A DNA stretch of 64,000 bases from Gammaproteobacteria bacterium (GTDB lineage: Bacteria; Pseudomonadota; Gammaproteobacteria; Chromatiales; Chromatiaceae): assembly GCA_024206335.1 (NCBI GenBank), contig JAAGZL010000208.1, forward strand, positions 1 to 64,000, read 5' to 3'. The position numbers and the translations under genes are program-made. Below the pieces are notes generated by a model. The model saw only the letters and a program-made list of their open reading frames with translations. It searched no databases and was not told the origin of the DNA. Shown in pieces: positions 47,544-59,659 of the stretch (its first letter is position 1; each line of letters opens with the position of its first letter).

Positions 47544-48857
47544 ATGCAAGTTTCAGTTGAATCTAGTGAAGGACTCGAGCGGCGTATGACCGTTGAATTG
47601 CCTGTTGAGCAGGTAAATCAAGAGGTTGAGAAACGTCTCAAGACCATTTCCCGTACGGCTAAAATTGACGGCTTTCGTCCCGGCAAGGTCCCGCCTTCTG
47701 TTATTCGGAAGCGTTATCTCGACCAGGTTCTGATGGAGGTTCATCAGGAGTTGATTCAGTCTACATATTTCGATGCCCTGGGGCAGGAGAATCTGCAGCC
47801 TGCAGGTGACCCGATGATCGAACCAGTTGAGAAGCAGCCAGGTGAAGGCTTTGGCTATACCGCCATATTTGAGGTGATGCCGCAGATTGAGCTGGGTGAT
47901 ATGGCAGATCAGGTAATTCAGCGTCCTGTGGCCGAGGTCTCTGATGAAGACGTGAGCCAGATGATTGAAAAGCTGCGTAAGCAGCGCACCACCTGGAATG
48001 ATGTTGAACGTGAATCAGCGAATGGCGACCAGGTGACCATTAACTTCAAGGGCACCATAGATGGTGAGGCCTTCGAGGGTGGCAGTGCAGATAATATTCC
48101 TCTGGAACTTGGCTCCAACTCTATGATCGAGGGTTTTGAGCCGGGACTGGTTGGTGCGAAAGCGGGTGAAAATCGCACCCTGGAGCTAGTCTTCCCAGAG
48201 GATTATCATGCTGAGAACCTAAAAGGAAAGGATGCAGTGTTTGAGGTGGAAGTGATTAAGGTTGCTGAGGCCGTGATTCCTGAGTTGGATGAAGAGTTTA
48301 TCAAGGCATTCGGCATGGCAGACGGAACAGTTGAAACCTTGCAGAGCGAGATAAGGTCGAACATGGAGCGGGAACTGGAAGACAAGATTGGCTCTATGAT
48401 AAAGCAGCGTGCCATGGATGCGTTGATTGCAGCCAACGAGATCCCTGTTCCTCAGTTTATGGTTAAGCAAGAGGCAGAGGCATTGAAGGAGCAGACCAAA
48501 CAGAATATGGAACAGTATGGTCAGCAGAGCAATATGGATCTGCCGCTAGACCTGTTTGAAGACCAGGCGAAACGCCGGGTAGCACTGGGCCTGATAGTTG
48601 CTGAAGTGATTAAGGTAAACGAAATTATACTGGACGAAGAGAAGGTCAAAGAGAAGGTTGAGATGTTTGCCAAGACCTATGAGAAGCCACAGGAAGTGAT
48701 TGATTATTACGCCTCCAATCGCGAGCAGTTGGCCATGGTACAGAATATTGTCCTGGAAGAGCAGGTGGCGGATTGGGTTATGGAGCAGGCCAAGGTTGAG
48801 GATGTGGAGTCTGGTTTTGAAGAGATCACCGCTCCCCAGCAACAGGCGGCAGAATAG
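47544..48857 (+). CDS. tig: Trigger factor
   Basis: Ribosome-associated chaperone and peptidyl-prolyl isomerase of 437 residues. The start ATG at 47544 gives MQVSVESSEGLERRMTVELP, matching the known N-terminus; an in-frame ATG three codons earlier is unlikely. The ribosome-binding signature GFRPGKVPPSVIRKRY, the FKBP-like domain (NGDQVTINFKGTIDGEAFEGG) and the helical C-terminal domain are all present. It heads the tig-clpP-clpX-lon-hupB block. Confidence 0.97.
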   Translation: MQVSVESSEGLERRMTVELPVEQVNQEVEKRLKTISRTAKIDGFRPGKVPPSVIRKRYLDQVLMEVHQELIQSTYFDALGQENLQPAGDPMIEPVEKQPGEGFGYTAIFEVMPQIELGDMADQVIQRPVAEVSDEDVSQMIEKLRKQRTTWNDVERESANGDQVTINFKGTIDGEAFEGGSADNIPLELGSNSMIEGFEPGLVGAKAGENRTLELVFPEDYHAENLKGKDAVFEVEVIKVAEAVIPELDEEFIKAFGMADGTVETLQSEIRSNMERELEDKIGSMIKQRAMDALIAANEIPVPQFMVKQEAEALKEQTKQNMEQYGQQSNMDLPLDLFEDQAKRRVALGLIVAEVIKVNEIILDEEKVKEKVEMFAKTYEKPQEVIDYYASNREQLAMVQNIVLEEQVADWVMEQAKVEDVESGFEEITAPQQQAAE

Positions 48858-48891
48858 GGTTACACGTTAGTCAACTAAAGGATTTTTTCAG

Positions 48892-49533
48892 ATGACCGAT
48901 AAAGCAGGCATGAGCGCATTGGATACAACTAGCCTGGGTTTGATCCCAATGGTGGTGGAGCAGACCGCACGTGGTGAACGTTCCTACGATATTTACTCCC
49001 GCCTGCTGAAGGAACGAGTGATTTTTGTGGTGGGTCCGGTTGAGGATCACATGGCAAACCTGATTGTTGCCCAGCTGCTGTTTCTGGAGTCGGAGAACCC
49101 GGATAAGGATATCAATATATATATCAATTCCCCGGGTGGCTCGGTCAGTGCTGGTTTGGCCATCTACGATACCATGCAGTTCATTCGGCCCCACATAAGC
49201 ACCACCTGTATCGGACAGGCGGCAAGCATGGGGGCACTACTGTTGACTGGTGGTGAGGCGGGAAAAAGATTCTGTCTGCCCAATTCCAGAATGATGATCC
49301 ACCAGCCCCTGGGCGGATTTCAGGGTCAGGCTTCGGATATTGCCATTCACGCCAAGGAGATCCTGACATTGCGAGACCGTTTGAACAATATAATGGCCTC
49401 ACACACCGGACAGGATTTCGCCACCATCGAACAGGATACAGAGCGGGATAATTTCATGGATGCGGACGAGGCGGTAACATATGGCCTCATCGACCAGGTG
49501 CTGTCAGAGCGCACGGGGAGTGCGGAAGAGTAG
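48892..49533 (+). CDS. clpP: ATP-dependent Clp protease proteolytic subunit
   Basis: Serine protease of 213 residues forming the ClpXP/ClpAP chamber. The catalytic triad is S112 (GQAASMGA), H137 ([10 protein letters not shown]) and D182 ([10 protein letters not shown]). Mature N-terminus is expected near [15 protein letters not shown]. It lies 34 bp after tig. Confidence 0.97.
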   Translation: MTDKAGMSALDTTSLGLIPMVVEQTARGERSYDIYSRLLKERVIFVVGPVEDHMANLIVAQLLFLESENPDKDINIYINSPGGSVSAGLAIYDTMQFIRPHISTTCIGQAASMGALLLTGGEAGKRFCLPNSRMMIHQPLGGFQGQASDIAIHAKEILTLRDRLNNIMASHTGQDFATIEQDTERDNFMDADEAVTYGLIDQVLSERTGSAEE

Positions 49534-49668
49534 CGCATGGATAGGGATGAATATCATGAAGAATGTGTGGTTATTTTGTGGTTGGTTGGTGGTCCGGGTC
49601 TTGCGCTCAATGGGCAAATTGATATTATGTGATGAAGTGACCTTGGTTGCTATTTGTGAGGAATCTGT

Positions 49669-50943
49669 ATGAGTGATGACAAAAAGGGCTCAGGTGACGA
49701 CGGAAAGTTACTCTACTGCTCTTTCTGCGGCAAGAGCCAGCACGAGGTGCGAAAACTGATCGCAGGTCCGTCGGTGTTCGTGTGTGACGAGTGTGTGGAG
49801 CTTTGCAACGACATCATCCGTGAAGAGATGCATGACAGCAAGGAAGAGTCATCTGGTAAGTTACTGAAACCTAAGGAGCTTTATGAGCTTCTGGACCAGT
49901 ATGTAATAGGTCAGCCCACGGCCAAAAAGGTCCTTTCCGTCGCGGTATATAATCACTACAAACGCCTGGAAACCGGTGGTGGTAAAGACGAAGTGGAGAT
50001 CGCCAAGAGCAATGTGCTGCTCATCGGCCCCACCGGATCAGGCAAGACCCTGCTGGCAGAGACTCTGGCGCGCATGCTGGAGGTCCCGTTTACCATCGCC
50101 GATGCCACTACCCTGACCGAAGCCGGTTATGTGGGTGAAGATGTTGAGAACATCATCCAGAAACTGCTGCAAAAATGTGACTACGATGTGGAAAAGGCAC
50201 AGCACGGTATCGTCTATATAGATGAAATTGATAAGATTTCCCGCAAATCAGACAATCCCTCCATTACCCGCGATGTCTCCGGTGAAGGTGTTCAGCAGGC
50301 CCTGTTGAAACTGATTGAAGGAACCATTGCCTCGGTACCACCACAGGGTGGGCGCAAGCATCCACAGCAGGAGTTTCTGCAGGTAGATACTTCCCGAATC
50401 CTGTTTGTCGTCGGTGGTGCCTTTGCCGGCCTAGATAAGGTGATCCGTAATCGCTCTGAGAAGGGCGGTATCGGTTTCTCTGCCGAGGTACACAGCAAGG
50501 ATGATAGACGTAAAATCGGCGAGGTTCTGAATGATGTGGAGCCAGAAGATCTGATTAAATATGGGCTTATCCCAGAGTTTGTTGGACGTCTGCCGGTGGT
50601 GGCGACTTTGGAAGAGTTGGATGAGGATGCTTTGGTTCAGATCCTGACCGAACCAAAAAATGCCCTAACCAAACAGTATGCCCGCCTGTTTGAAATGGAA
50701 GATTGTGAGCTGGAATTCCGCGAGGATGCGTTGCGTGCCATAGCTCGCAAGGCTATGGAGCGAAAGACCGGAGCCCGTGGACTACGCACCATTATGGAAA
50801 AAGTACTTCTGGATACCATGTATGACCTGCCGTCGATGGATGATGTAAGCAAGGTGGTTGTCGATGAGTCAGTGGTTGATGGCGAGAACCCTCCGTACAT
50901 CATCTTTGATGGTGGCGACAAGCAGTTGGCCGCTTCAGATTAG
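49669..50943 (+). CDS. clpX: Clp protease ATP-binding subunit ClpX
   Basis: AAA+ unfoldase of 424 residues. The zinc-binding domain has [14 protein letters not shown] and CDECVELC; the ATPase domain has [15 protein letters not shown] and DEIDKI, with sensor motifs GARGLR. It follows clpP by 135 bp; nothing coding is seen in that gap. Confidence 0.98.
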   Translation: MSDDKKGSGDDGKLLYCSFCGKSQHEVRKLIAGPSVFVCDECVELCNDIIREEMHDSKEESSGKLLKPKELYELLDQYVIGQPTAKKVLSVAVYNHYKRLETGGGKDEVEIAKSNVLLIGPTGSGKTLLAETLARMLEVPFTIADATTLTEAGYVGEDVENIIQKLLQKCDYDVEKAQHGIVYIDEIDKISRKSDNPSITRDVSGEGVQQALLKLIEGTIASVPPQGGRKHPQQEFLQVDTSRILFVVGGAFAGLDKVIRNRSEKGGIGFSAEVHSKDDRRKIGEVLNDVEPEDLIKYGLIPEFVGRLPVVATLEELDEDALVQILTEPKNALTKQYARLFEMEDCELEFREDALRAIARKAMERKTGARGLRTIMEKVLLDTMYDLPSMDDVSKVVVDESVVDGENPPYIIFDGGDKQLAASD

Positions 50944-51178
50944 TGTAATCAACCCGACCCCCTAAAGGGATCTACCGCTCCGATTATATTGATATAAATA
51001 TGGAGTATGGGCTTGAAAACTGCCATATCAACCCACACCGTTAAGAACAGTACCGGTGGCATTCTGGCCCTGCTTGGCAGGGCTGGCGTCAAGCCGGTTT
51101 TCCCTGATCGTTTCAATAACTGGAAGGCCAGTCGGAAAATTGATTTCGACCACCATTTTTATCTGAGGATAACTACCT

Positions 51179-53629
51179 ATGGGTCAAGAAGATAAGAGCA
51201 ACCCAGAAACTGTAGACGTTGTGACCGTCATACCAGTACTGCCGTTGCGGGACGTAGTGGTCTATCCGCACATGGTTATTCCACTATTCGTAGGCAGGGA
51301 AAAATCCATCAAGGCGCTGGATGCAGCCATGGATGCCAATAAGCGGGTTCTGCTGGTTGCGCAAAAAAGTGCTGAGACTGACGAGCCCACTGTGGAGGAT
51401 ATGCACACGGTAGGTACTCTGGCCAATATACTACAGCTGTTGAAACTCCCGGATGGCACCGTGAAGGTACTGGTGGAGGGTGAGAAAAGGGTACAGCTGC
51501 TCCACCTGCCTACAGAAGAGGGTGAGTTCTTTACAGCCGAATACACCACCCTGCAAGATGAAAATATCCTTCCAGAGCGGGAGATGGAAGTGCTGATGCG
51601 CTCCTCTTTTGATCTGTTTGACCAGTACGTGAAACTGAACAAGAAGGTTCCGCCCGAGGTCTTGACCTCTCTCTCCAATATTGATGACCCAAGTCGTTTG
51701 GCTGATACCATGGCCGCGCACATGTCGTTGAAGCTAGATGAGAAACAGCTGGTGCTGGAGATGCATGATGTGCCGCAGCGGTTGGAACACCTGATGACTC
51801 TGATGGAGTCAGAGAGTGATCTACTACAGATGGAGAAAAAGATTCGCGGTCGAGTCAAGCGGCAGATGGAGAAGAACCAACGCGAGTACTATCTGAATGA
51901 GCAGATGAAGGCGATCCAGAAGGAGCTGGGCGACATGGATGATGTGCCCAACGAGATTGAAGATCTGGAGAATAGAATAGAAAAATCAGGCATGAGTAAG
52001 GAGGCAAAATCCAAGGCTCAGGCCGAACTTAATAAACTCAAACTTATGTCTCCCATGTCGGCAGAGGCGACGGTTGTAAGGAATTACATAGATACCCTGG
52101 TAAATGTCCCCTGGAAAAAAAGGTCCAAGATAAGACATGATCTGAAGATGGCCGAAGATGTACTTGAAGCAGATCACTATGGTCTGGAAAAGGTCAAAGA
52201 GCGGATTACTGAGTATCTTGCAGTACAGCAGCGGGTGCGCAAGTTAAAGGGGCCAATACTCTGCCTGGTGGGCCCTCCCGGTGTGGGTAAGACCTCGGTG
52301 GGGCAGTCTATCGCGCGTGCCACTAGCCGTAAGTTTGTACGCATGTCTCTGGGTGGGGTACGGGATGAGGCCGAGATAAGAGGGCATCGTCGCACCTATA
52401 TCGGCGCCATGCCCGGAAAAATTATTCAGAACCTATCCAAGATCAAGACACGCAACCCGCTGTTTCTACTGGATGAGATAGACAAGATGGCCATGGATTT
52501 TCGTGGTGATCCAGCGTCGGCGCTGTTGGAGGTGCTGGACCCAGAGCAGAATAATACCTTTGTTGATCACTACCTGGAAGTAGATTTTGATCTGTCTGAG
52601 GTGATGTTCGTGGCCACGGCCAACTCGCTGAACATTCCTGCACCGCTGCTGGATCGGATGGAGGTAATTCATCTCTCCGGCTACACCGAAGATGAGAAGG
52701 TGAATATTGCCACCCGCTATCTGGTGCCGAAACAGATGGAACATAATGGCTTGAAAGAAGAAGAACTGGCGATTCGTGATAGCACCATCCGTGACATCGT
52801 TCGCTTCTATACCAGAGAGGCTGGGGTGCGTAATCTTGAGCGTGAGGTGTCCAAAATCTGTCGCAAGGTGGTCAAGGATATTCAGCTCAAACATCTGAAA
52901 AAGAAAATTACCGTAACCAGCAAAGGCCTTAGTAAATATCTTGGGGTGAAGAAGTTTCGTCATGGTCTGGCTGATGAAAATGACCAGGTCGGACAGGTTA
53001 CCGGCTTGGCATGGACTGAAGTTGGCGGTGAACTGCTGACGATAGAGGCCGCCCTGATGCCGGGCAAGGGGATACTCAGTCACACCGGGCAACTGGGTGA
53101 AGTGATGCAGGAGTCGATCCAGGCCGCAATGACTGTAGTACGTAGCCGTGCTGATGTATTTGGTCTGAAGGATGACTTCTATCAGAAGAATGATGTCCAT
53201 ATCCATGTGCCAGAGGGAGCTACTCCAAAGGATGGTCCCAGTGCCGGCATTGGAATGTGCACCAGTCTGGTCTCTGCCTTGACTGGTATTCCTGTACGTG
53301 CTGATGTTGCTATGACTGGTGAAATAACCTTGCGAGGAGAGGTGTTACCGATAGGGGGATTGAAGGAAAAGCTCCTGGCTGCACATCGTGGTGGGATAAA
53401 GAGTGTTATCATCCCTCATGAAAATGAACGTGATCTGGTAGAGATACCAAAAAATATAAAACAGCATCTAGAGATAATACCTGTACGCTGGATTGATGAG
53501 GTCCTGGACATTGCGCTAATCCAGACACCCTCGGCAGCTAAAAAAGATGGGGTGGCGGAGAGCGATTCCAAGAGTAGTTCTGCCCAGGCAGAGGATGATA
53601 ACGGCAGTAAAGACCTTACCCATCACTAG
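51179..53629 (+). CDS. lon: ATP-dependent protease Lon
   Basis: Cytoplasmic AAA+ serine protease of 816 residues. The N-terminal LON domain begins [24 protein letters not shown]; the ATPase has [15 protein letters not shown] and LLDEIDKM; the protease domain has catalytic S688 in [11 protein letters not shown] and the paired Lys in [14 protein letters not shown]. The 235 bp clpX-lon gap contains a short open frame at 51007 that I reject as a gene. Confidence 0.98.
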   Translation: MGQEDKSNPETVDVVTVIPVLPLRDVVVYPHMVIPLFVGREKSIKALDAAMDANKRVLLVAQKSAETDEPTVEDMHTVGTLANILQLLKLPDGTVKVLVEGEKRVQLLHLPTEEGEFFTAEYTTLQDENILPEREMEVLMRSSFDLFDQYVKLNKKVPPEVLTSLSNIDDPSRLADTMAAHMSLKLDEKQLVLEMHDVPQRLEHLMTLMESESDLLQMEKKIRGRVKRQMEKNQREYYLNEQMKAIQKELGDMDDVPNEIEDLENRIEKSGMSKEAKSKAQAELNKLKLMSPMSAEATVVRNYIDTLVNVPWKKRSKIRHDLKMAEDVLEADHYGLEKVKERITEYLAVQQRVRKLKGPILCLVGPPGVGKTSVGQSIARATSRKFVRMSLGGVRDEAEIRGHRRTYIGAMPGKIIQNLSKIKTRNPLFLLDEIDKMAMDFRGDPASALLEVLDPEQNNTFVDHYLEVDFDLSEVMFVATANSLNIPAPLLDRMEVIHLSGYTEDEKVNIATRYLVPKQMEHNGLKEEELAIRDSTIRDIVRFYTREAGVRNLEREVSKICRKVVKDIQLKHLKKKITVTSKGLSKYLGVKKFRHGLADENDQVGQVTGLAWTEVGGELLTIEAALMPGKGILSHTGQLGEVMQESIQAAMTVVRSRADVFGLKDDFYQKNDVHIHVPEGATPKDGPSAGIGMCTSLVSALTGIPVRADVAMTGEITLRGEVLPIGGLKEKLLAAHRGGIKSVIIPHENERDLVEIPKNIKQHLEIIPVRWIDEVLDIALIQTPSAAKKDGVAESDSKSSSAQAEDDNGSKDLTHH

Positions 53630-53903
53630 CCTGCGTGCTGCACGAAGGGAATCGGCGAACAGGGGGAATGTCTGATTTATTCGGGACTTACTTAAACTAG
53701 TTATATTTTTTATTGGATATATGTTGTAACAGAATGGGGGGAGTCCTGTTTTTGCTGGGTATTTGAAACTGTGACCATGACCACAAAGCGGAGCTCATCC
53801 TTTTGAAATAATGCCCGTGTCGGTTTATTGGCCGCATTGTCATACAAAACAGAAACTATGTTGATTCAGTGCATAAAAAACACGCTTTTGTCTCTTGCCG
53901 CGC

Positions 53904-53933
53904 TTGACAGTTGTTTCTAACGCTTGGTATAAA
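53904..53933 (+). promoter_or_regulatory. Predicted sigma-70 promoter of hupB
   Basis: TTGACA (53904-53909), an 18 bp spacer and TATAAA (53928-53933) form a near-consensus promoter, about 97 bp before the hupB start. The remainder of the 401 bp lon-hupB gap holds only an A+T-rich stretch around 53690-53730 and no gene. Confidence 0.75.
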
Positions 53934-54030
53934 TTGACCCCGTTTTGCACATTCACAGAACCATTGATAACAAACATCTATTCCACACCCAGTTGGGTGG
54001 TGGAGCCACTTTGAAGGGAGAAAAATTTTC

Positions 54031-54303
54031 ATGAACAAGACCGATCTAATTGATGCAATTGCGGAGTCTGCAGATATTTCAAAAGCAGCCGCAGCTAGAG
54101 CACTTGATGGTTTCGTAGGCGCAGTTACTGACGCCCTAAAAAAAGGTGATCAGGTCTCTCTGGTTGGTTTTGGATCCTTCACTGTACGTGAGCGTGCTGC
54201 CCGTACCGGACGCAATCCACAGACCGGTGCAACCATAAATATTAAGGCATCAAAAAATCCTGCATTTAAGGCTGGTAAAGCTCTTAAGGATGCCGTAAAC
54301 TAG
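54031..54303 (+). CDS. hupB: DNA-binding protein HU-beta
   Basis: Nucleoid protein of 90 residues. Features: the N-terminal [33 protein letters not shown] and the DNA-contacting arm [31 protein letters not shown] with the intercalating Pro. The order lon-hupB-ppiD is as in E. coli, except that two tRNA genes are placed between hupB and ppiD. Confidence 0.97.
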   Translation: MNKTDLIDAIAESADISKAAAARALDGFVGAVTDALKKGDQVSLVGFGSFTVRERAARTGRNPQTGATINIKASKNPAFKAGKALKDAVN

Positions 54304-54315
54304 CGCGCTTTCTCA

Positions 54316-54391
54316 GGGTGCTTAGCTCAGCTGGGAGAGCATCGCCCTTACAAGGCGAGGGTCGCAGGTTCGATCCCTGCAGCACCCACCA
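54316..54391 (+). tRNA. tRNA-Val (anticodon UAC)
   Basis: 76-base tRNA with acceptor stem GGGTGCT and AGCACCC, anticodon loop CTTACAA (UAC), T-loop TTCGATCC and encoded CCA. It begins 13 bases after hupB and may share its transcript. Confidence 0.97.
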
Positions 54392-54398
54392 CGCTTTT

Positions 54399-54475
54399 GG
54401 AGTGGTAGTTCAGTTGGTTAGAATACCGGCCTGTCACGCCGGGGGTCGCGGGTTCGAGTCCCGTCCACTCCGCCA
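54399..54475 (+). tRNA. tRNA-Asp (anticodon GUC)
   Basis: 77-base tRNA with acceptor stem GGAGTGG and CCACTCC, anticodon loop CTGTCAC (GUC), T-loop TTCGAGTC and encoded CCA. It lies 7 bases after tRNA-Val. Confidence 0.97.
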
Positions 54476-54490
54476 ATAACTGAGAGCTCA

Positions 54491-54526
54491 GCGGGGTGTC
54501 CAATTAGGATGCCCCGTTTCTCTTTT
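54491..54526 (+). terminator. Intrinsic terminator after the tRNA pair
   Basis: GGGGTGTCC and GGATGCCCC pair (nine pairs, two of them G-T) around a five-base loop and are followed by GTTTCTCTTTT. It ends the hupB-tRNA-Val-tRNA-Asp segment before ppiD. Confidence 0.75.
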
Positions 54527-54566
54527 CCCACCGAAGAAAGCATCTTCTGATCACGGGATAAACCTC

Positions 54567-56480
54567 ATGCTCCAATTAATCAGAGAAAAAGCTCAGGGTT
54601 GGATAGCCTGGGTAATTGTTATTCTAATCAGTGTGCCTTTTGCCTTGTGGGGGATTCAGGAATACCTGGGTGTCGGCTCTGCTGCGGTAAAGGTGTCGGT
54701 CAATGACCGTGAGATTACAGAACGCGAGTTTGATAGCAGCTATCGCCAGTTTCGTGAGCAGTTACGCCAGCAACTGGGCAAGCAGTACCGCCCGGAACTG
54801 GTGGATGACAAGATGCTGCGGAAAGAGGTACTCGAGTCCATTATAAATCGTGAACTGATTCATCAGCAGGGTGTTGAGCTGGGGATGCGCACCAGTGATG
54901 AAATGTTGCGCGAACTGATCAAGGCCAGTCCATCATTTCAGGTGGGCGGATCATTCAGTCAGGCCGCCTATGAGAATGGCGCGCGCAGGCAAGGGTTAAC
55001 CACTGAAGGTTACGAACAGCAGATGCGACGTCTGCTGGCATCAGATCAACTGTTCAGGGCCGTCAGCGGCTCAGAGATAGTCACTCAGGCTGAACTGGAG
55101 CAGGGTCTGCGTTTGGGAGATCAGCGTCGTAAACTGGACTACCTGATTGTTCCTGCTGCTGATTATGTCTCCAAGGTTGAACTGAAACAAGAGGAAGTGA
55201 CATCCTACTTCAATAGCAAGCAACAGGCCTTTATGTCACCAGAGCGGGTGAAGCTTGAGTATCTGGAACTTGATATCAAGAATATTGCCAAGACGGTCAA
55301 GGTGGATGATGAGGAGCTGCAGGGCTATTACGAACAGAACAAGAAAAACTATGTGGTGTCAGAGGGACGACGGGCCAGCCATATCTTGATTGTAGTGGAA
55401 GATAAGAGTGATGAGTCCGCGCTGGCTAAGGCTCGCGAGAAGGCGGAGTCTGTCCTTGCGCGGGTTAATGCAGGTGAAGATTTTGCCGCAGTTGCCAAGG
55501 AGATGTCACAGGACCCTGGTTCTGCAAACAGTGGCGGAGATCTGAGTTTCTTCGAAAAGGGGATAATGGATCCAGCGTTTGAAAAGGTCGCATTTGAACT
55601 GGAGAAGGGTGCTATTAGTGGGGTGGTAGAGAGCCAGTTCGGTTTTCATATCATCAAACTTACCGATGTCCGACCGGAAGCTGGTAAATCATTTGAACAA
55701 GCGCGTGATGATCTGGCTACGGCCTATCGTAAAGAACAGGCAGGACGGATGTTCTATGAATATGCTGAGCGTCTGGGCGATCTGGCCTATGAAGATCCAG
55801 ATAGTCTGGAGCCGGCGGCAGATGCCCTTGGCTTGAAGATTAATACCAGTGACTGGATGGGGCGCGATGGTGGTCCCGGTGTTCTGGCCATAGGTCGCGT
55901 TATTACCACGGCGTTTAGCGAAGATGTTCTGGTACAACGGCACAATAGCGAACTGCTGGAGCTGGGAGCCGAGCAGGTTCTGGTTTTGCGTGTGGTCGAG
56001 CACGAGGAGTCGCGGCCACAGTCACTGGATAAGGTGCGTGGTGAGATAGAGTCCATACTCAGGCAGCGTGGTGCAGCAAAGATGGCAGAGCAGAAGGCCC
56101 AGGAGCTGATAACGTCCATGTCTGCCGGGACGGCTGTTGAGCAATTGGCCAGTGAGTATGGCGCCAAGTTGCATAAGGCTGGTGTAGTAGGGCGTGCGGC
56201 CAAAGAGATACCGCCAGCAATCCTGGATAGCCTGTTTACCATGTCCAGGCCTGTTGGTGATCAACCTGTGTATGGGAAGACCAGATTAGGCAACGGCGAC
56301 TATGCCGTACTTGCCCTGTATCAGGTGACAGACGGTTCTATTGACACCCTGGAAGAGTCGGATCGGAATAAGTTCAAGCAGTCCCTGGAGCGCATGCTGG
56401 GCCAGAGCAGTTTTGACCATATGATCAGCAACGTGCGGGACGGTTCCGAGATAGTAATACCGGAAGATGCAAAAAAATAA
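54567..56480 (+). CDS. ppiD: Periplasmic chaperone PpiD (SurA-like, parvulin domain)
   Basis: Inner-membrane-anchored periplasmic folding factor at the Sec exit, 637 residues. One N-terminal span (WIAWVIVILISVPFALWGIQEYLG), a SurA_N-like chaperone region (DREITEREFDSSYRQFREQL), one rotamase (PPIC) domain at about 265-360 (RRASHILIVVEDKSDE; GGDLSFFEKGIMDPAFEKVAFEL; VVESQFGFHIIKLTD) and a C-terminal chaperone part. It is monocistronic with a terminator downstream. Confidence 0.95.
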   Translation: MLQLIREKAQGWIAWVIVILISVPFALWGIQEYLGVGSAAVKVSVNDREITEREFDSSYRQFREQLRQQLGKQYRPELVDDKMLRKEVLESIINRELIHQQGVELGMRTSDEMLRELIKASPSFQVGGSFSQAAYENGARRQGLTTEGYEQQMRRLLASDQLFRAVSGSEIVTQAELEQGLRLGDQRRKLDYLIVPAADYVSKVELKQEEVTSYFNSKQQAFMSPERVKLEYLELDIKNIAKTVKVDDEELQGYYEQNKKNYVVSEGRRASHILIVVEDKSDESALAKAREKAESVLARVNAGEDFAAVAKEMSQDPGSANSGGDLSFFEKGIMDPAFEKVAFELEKGAISGVVESQFGFHIIKLTDVRPEAGKSFEQARDDLATAYRKEQAGRMFYEYAERLGDLAYEDPDSLEPAADALGLKINTSDWMGRDGGPGVLAIGRVITTAFSEDVLVQRHNSELLELGAEQVLVLRVVEHEESRPQSLDKVRGEIESILRQRGAAKMAEQKAQELITSMSAGTAVEQLASEYGAKLHKAGVVGRAAKEIPPAILDSLFTMSRPVGDQPVYGKTRLGNGDYAVLALYQVTDGSIDTLEESDRNKFKQSLERMLGQSSFDHMISNVRDGSEIVIPEDAKK

Positions 56481-56497
56481 CCGATTAATACACAACT

Positions 56498-56533
56498 AAA
56501 AAAAGGGCAGGTGCATAGCACCTGCCCTTTTTT
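56498..56533. terminator. Bidirectional terminator between ppiD and fabI
   Basis: GGGCAGGTGC and GCACCTGCCC form a perfect 10 bp stem with a three-base loop, with an A-run on the left and a T-run on the right. It can end both ppiD (plus) and fabI (minus). Confidence 0.95.
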
Positions 56534-56543
56534 ACAGGTACTG

Positions 56544-57326
56544 CTAACCAGTGACCATGCCCACGATGTGGTACCCGGAGTCCACATAGAGAACATCACC
56601 GGTGATGCCGGATGCCAGGTCTGAGGTAAGAAATGCAGCGGCGTTGCCAACTTCATCAATGGTTACATTGCGTCTTAGTGGTACATGCTTCTCCGCCTCA
56701 TCCAGCATGCCTTTGAAACCCTTGATGCCAGACGCCGCTAGGGTGCGGATAGGGCCGGCAGAGATGGCATTGACCCTGACCCCTTCCGGACCCATGGAGT
56801 CGGCCAGATAGCGTACGTTGGCCTCCAGGCTGGCCTTGGCGATCCCCATCACGTTGTAGTTAGGAATGGTGCGCACGGCGCCCAGATAGCTCAGGGTGAG
56901 AAGGGAGCCATTCCTGCCAGCCATCATCTCCCGACCTGCCTTGGCCAGGGCGGCAAAGCTATAGGCGCTGATGTCATGGGCTACGGCGAAGCCATCTCTG
57001 GTGACGGCGTCTATATAGCTGCCCTCTAACTGTTCGCGCGGTGCGAAGCCAATGGAGTGGATTATGCTGTCCAGACCATCCCAGGATTTGCCTAGCTCGG
57101 TGAATACATTCTCAATTTCTTCATCACTGCTGACGTCCAGGGGCAGGGTGATGTTTGAGTCGAACTCTGCTGCAAATTTCTCTACCCGTCCCTTCAGCTT
57201 GTCTGATTGGTAGGTAAAGGCGAGCTCAGCCCCCTCACGATGCATGGCCTTGGCGATGCCATAGGCGATTGAACGGTTGCTGGCTACGCCAGTAATAAGG
57301 ATGCGTTTGTCTTGTAAGAAACCCAT
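56544..57326 (-). CDS. fabI: Enoyl-[acyl-carrier-protein] reductase (NADH)
   Basis: Last reduction of each fatty-acid elongation cycle. It has 260 residues from the ATG at 57326 ([24 protein letters not shown]). The longer open frame upstream has no similarity and is not used. The SDR catalytic pair Y-x6-K is in [14 protein letters not shown], with [14 protein letters not shown] near the substrate loop. It is the triclosan-sensitive FabI type. Confidence 0.97.
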   Translation of the reverse strand: MGFLQDKRILITGVASNRSIAYGIAKAMHREGAELAFTYQSDKLKGRVEKFAAEFDSNITLPLDVSSDEEIENVFTELGKSWDGLDSIIHSIGFAPREQLEGSYIDAVTRDGFAVAHDISAYSFAALAKAGREMMAGRNGSLLTLSYLGAVRTIPNYNVMGIAKASLEANVRYLADSMGPEGVRVNAISAGPIRTLAASGIKGFKGMLDEAEKHVPLRRNVTIDEVGNAAAFLTSDLASGITGDVLYVDSGYHIVGMVTG

Positions 57327-57463
57327 AGGAATGCCTAAATGCTCCGGTCTGGTTTTTGGCTGACAACCGCGCTGCAGAATGCGATGATTCAGTCTACGCT
57401 GATTGCCGTGATGAAATGGGTACAGTACCGGAAAACGACACTTTGGAAAAGAACTCTCAACAT

Positions 57464-59659
57464 ATGATGGATAGAAATGGAAGGGTATGGCTGTCCGGTG
57501 TGGGATTAATGGCCATTTTTTTTGCCGTACTCCTTTCCGGTTGTGATCAGACCGCCCTGAATAGCCCATATTCCCGTGCGGAATCAGAACAGAATATTGT
57601 CTACAGCTCTTTCTCCGAGCGACCCAAACATCTGGATCCAGTACGTTCCTATAGCTCTAATGAGTACACTTTTCTTGGTCAGATCTATGAACCTCTGCTC
57701 CAGTACCACTACCTGAAGCGTCCCTACCAGTTGGTACCACTGGTTGCAGAGCAGGTGCCGGTGCCGCGCTACCTGGATGCTGCCGGTGCTGTTTTGCCAG
57801 AAGATGCAGATGAGAAGGATATTGCCACCAGTGAGTATGAGATCAGGGTTCGAAAGGGGGTGCGTTACCAGCCCCATCCTGCCTTCGCCACTGGTAAGGG
57901 TGGGGACTATACCTATCATAGCCTGAGCTCGGATCGGATTGCTGCCGCCAATAAACTGTCCGATTTTTTCGAGACCGGCAGCCGAGAGATGACGGCCGCA
58001 GACTATATCTACCAGATCAAACGCCTGGCCAACCCCCGGTTGCACTCCCCCATTGCTGGCCTGATCGGACAGTACATCATCGGCTTTAAGGAGTTCGGTA
58101 AAGAGATTGTGGCGGCAACTGAAAAACAACAACAGGCAACGGGCTCAGAAAGGCCATATGTAGATTTGCGCGAGATTCCTCTGGAGGGAGTGCAGCAGAC
58201 CGGGCGTTACAGTTTCAGAATTCGGGTGCGGGGCAAATATCCGCAACTGGTGTATTGGATGGCGATGCCGTTTTTCTCTCCCATGCCCTGGGAGGCCGAC
58301 CGGTTCTACTCTCAGCCTGGCATGGACAAGCGCAACATCAATCTCAATTGGTATCCGGTGGGAACCGGTCCCTTTATGTTGTCTGAAAACAATCCAAACC
58401 TGCGCATGGTGCTGGAACGAAATCCCAATTTCTATGGTGAGCACTATCCTGACCATGGTGAGAAACAGGATGCTAGTACTGGTCTATTGCGGGATGCGGG
58501 AAAAACCATGCCGTTTATCGACAAGGCGATCTATAGTCTGGAGAAAGAGAGCATCCCCTACTGGAACAAATTTCTACAGGGCTACTACGACACCTCTGGG
58601 GTCTCCTCAGACAGCTTTGATCAGGCGGTACAGTTCTCTGATTTGGGTGAAGTTGGGCTCACGGACGCCATGCGGAAGAAGGGGATTGATCTGTTGACTG
58701 CAGTGACTACCTCCATCTTCTATATGGGTTTTAACATGGCTGACCCGGTTATTGGTGGTGAGTCTGAACGGTCCCGGTTGCTGCGGCGCGCCATCTCCAT
58801 TGCGGTGGATATGGAAGAGAATATCTCTATTTTTTCCAATGGTCGGGGGGTTGCTGCCCAGGGTCCGATACCTCCGGGCATCTTTGGCTACCGGACGGGG
58901 GCGGCCGGGATTAACCAATATATCTACGATGTGGTGGATGGCAAGCCGAAACGTAAATCCATTGCGGTGGCCAAGGAGTTACTCGACAAGGCGGGTTATC
59001 CGAATGGGCGTGACGCTAAAACAGGGCAAGCCCTGACCCTGTATTTTGATACATCATCTGCCGGCCCGGATGGTAAGGCTCGACTCAACTGGATGCGAAA
59101 ACAGTTTGAAAAGCTGGGTGTGCAACTGGTGATCCGCGCCACAGATTACAACCGGTTTCAGGATAAGATGCGCAAGGGCAAGGCGCAGATATTTATGTGG
59201 GGTTGGAATGCTGACTATCCTGATCCGGAGAACTTTCTGTTTCTGCTGTATGGACCTAACAGTAAGCTGGAACATGGGGGTGAGAATGCGTCCAACTACA
59301 ACAATCCCAAGTTTAACGCCCTGTTTGACCGGATGAAGAACATGAGCAATGGACCAGAGCGCCAGCAGATCATCGATGAGATGCTGGAGATACTGCGCCA
59401 GGATGCGCCCTGGTCCTGGGGGTTCCATCCCAAGGCGTTCTCCCTGTTTCACTCTTGGTACAGCAATGTAAAACCTAACCTTATGGCCAACAACACCCTC
59501 AAGTACAAACGGGTTGACCCGGAGTTGCGTAGCAAATTGCAAAGAGAGTGGAACCAGCCCATCTTCTGGCCAGTATGGGGCTTTATTCTGTTGCTGATCG
59601 TTACAGCCATACCTGCTGTGATGGTCTACCGTCGCCATGAAAGGAGTGTTGCCAAATGA
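57464..59659 (+). CDS. Peptide/oligopeptide ABC transporter substrate-binding lipoprotein
   Basis: SBP_bac_5 family binding protein of about 731 residues, larger than usual. From the ATG at 57464 it has a lipoprotein signal with lipobox LLSGC. Domain landmarks: [55 protein letters not shown] and [21 protein letters not shown]. The C-terminus has one extra membrane segment ([22 protein letters not shown]) with a basic end, so the protein may be doubly anchored. The stop overlaps the permease start (ATGA). The frame is open to 57356 but that part has no signal-like feature. Confidence 0.88.
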   Translation: MMDRNGRVWLSGVGLMAIFFAVLLSGCDQTALNSPYSRAESEQNIVYSSFSERPKHLDPVRSYSSNEYTFLGQIYEPLLQYHYLKRPYQLVPLVAEQVPVPRYLDAAGAVLPEDADEKDIATSEYEIRVRKGVRYQPHPAFATGKGGDYTYHSLSSDRIAAANKLSDFFETGSREMTAADYIYQIKRLANPRLHSPIAGLIGQYIIGFKEFGKEIVAATEKQQQATGSERPYVDLREIPLEGVQQTGRYSFRIRVRGKYPQLVYWMAMPFFSPMPWEADRFYSQPGMDKRNINLNWYPVGTGPFMLSENNPNLRMVLERNPNFYGEHYPDHGEKQDASTGLLRDAGKTMPFIDKAIYSLEKESIPYWNKFLQGYYDTSGVSSDSFDQAVQFSDLGEVGLTDAMRKKGIDLLTAVTTSIFYMGFNMADPVIGGESERSRLLRRAISIAVDMEENISIFSNGRGVAAQGPIPPGIFGYRTGAAGINQYIYDVVDGKPKRKSIAVAKELLDKAGYPNGRDAKTGQALTLYFDTSSAGPDGKARLNWMRKQFEKLGVQLVIRATDYNRFQDKMRKGKAQIFMWGWNADYPDPENFLFLLYGPNSKLEHGGENASNYNNPKFNALFDRMKNMSNGPERQQIIDEMLEILRQDAPWSWGFHPKAFSLFHSWYSNVKPNLMANNTLKYKRVDPELRSKLQREWNQPIFWPVWGFILLLIVTAIPAVMVYRRHERSVAK

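Noticed and set aside
51007..51195. A 62-codon frame between clpX and lon
   Set aside because: It overlaps the lon start region, lacks a ribosome binding site and has no similarity I can recognise.
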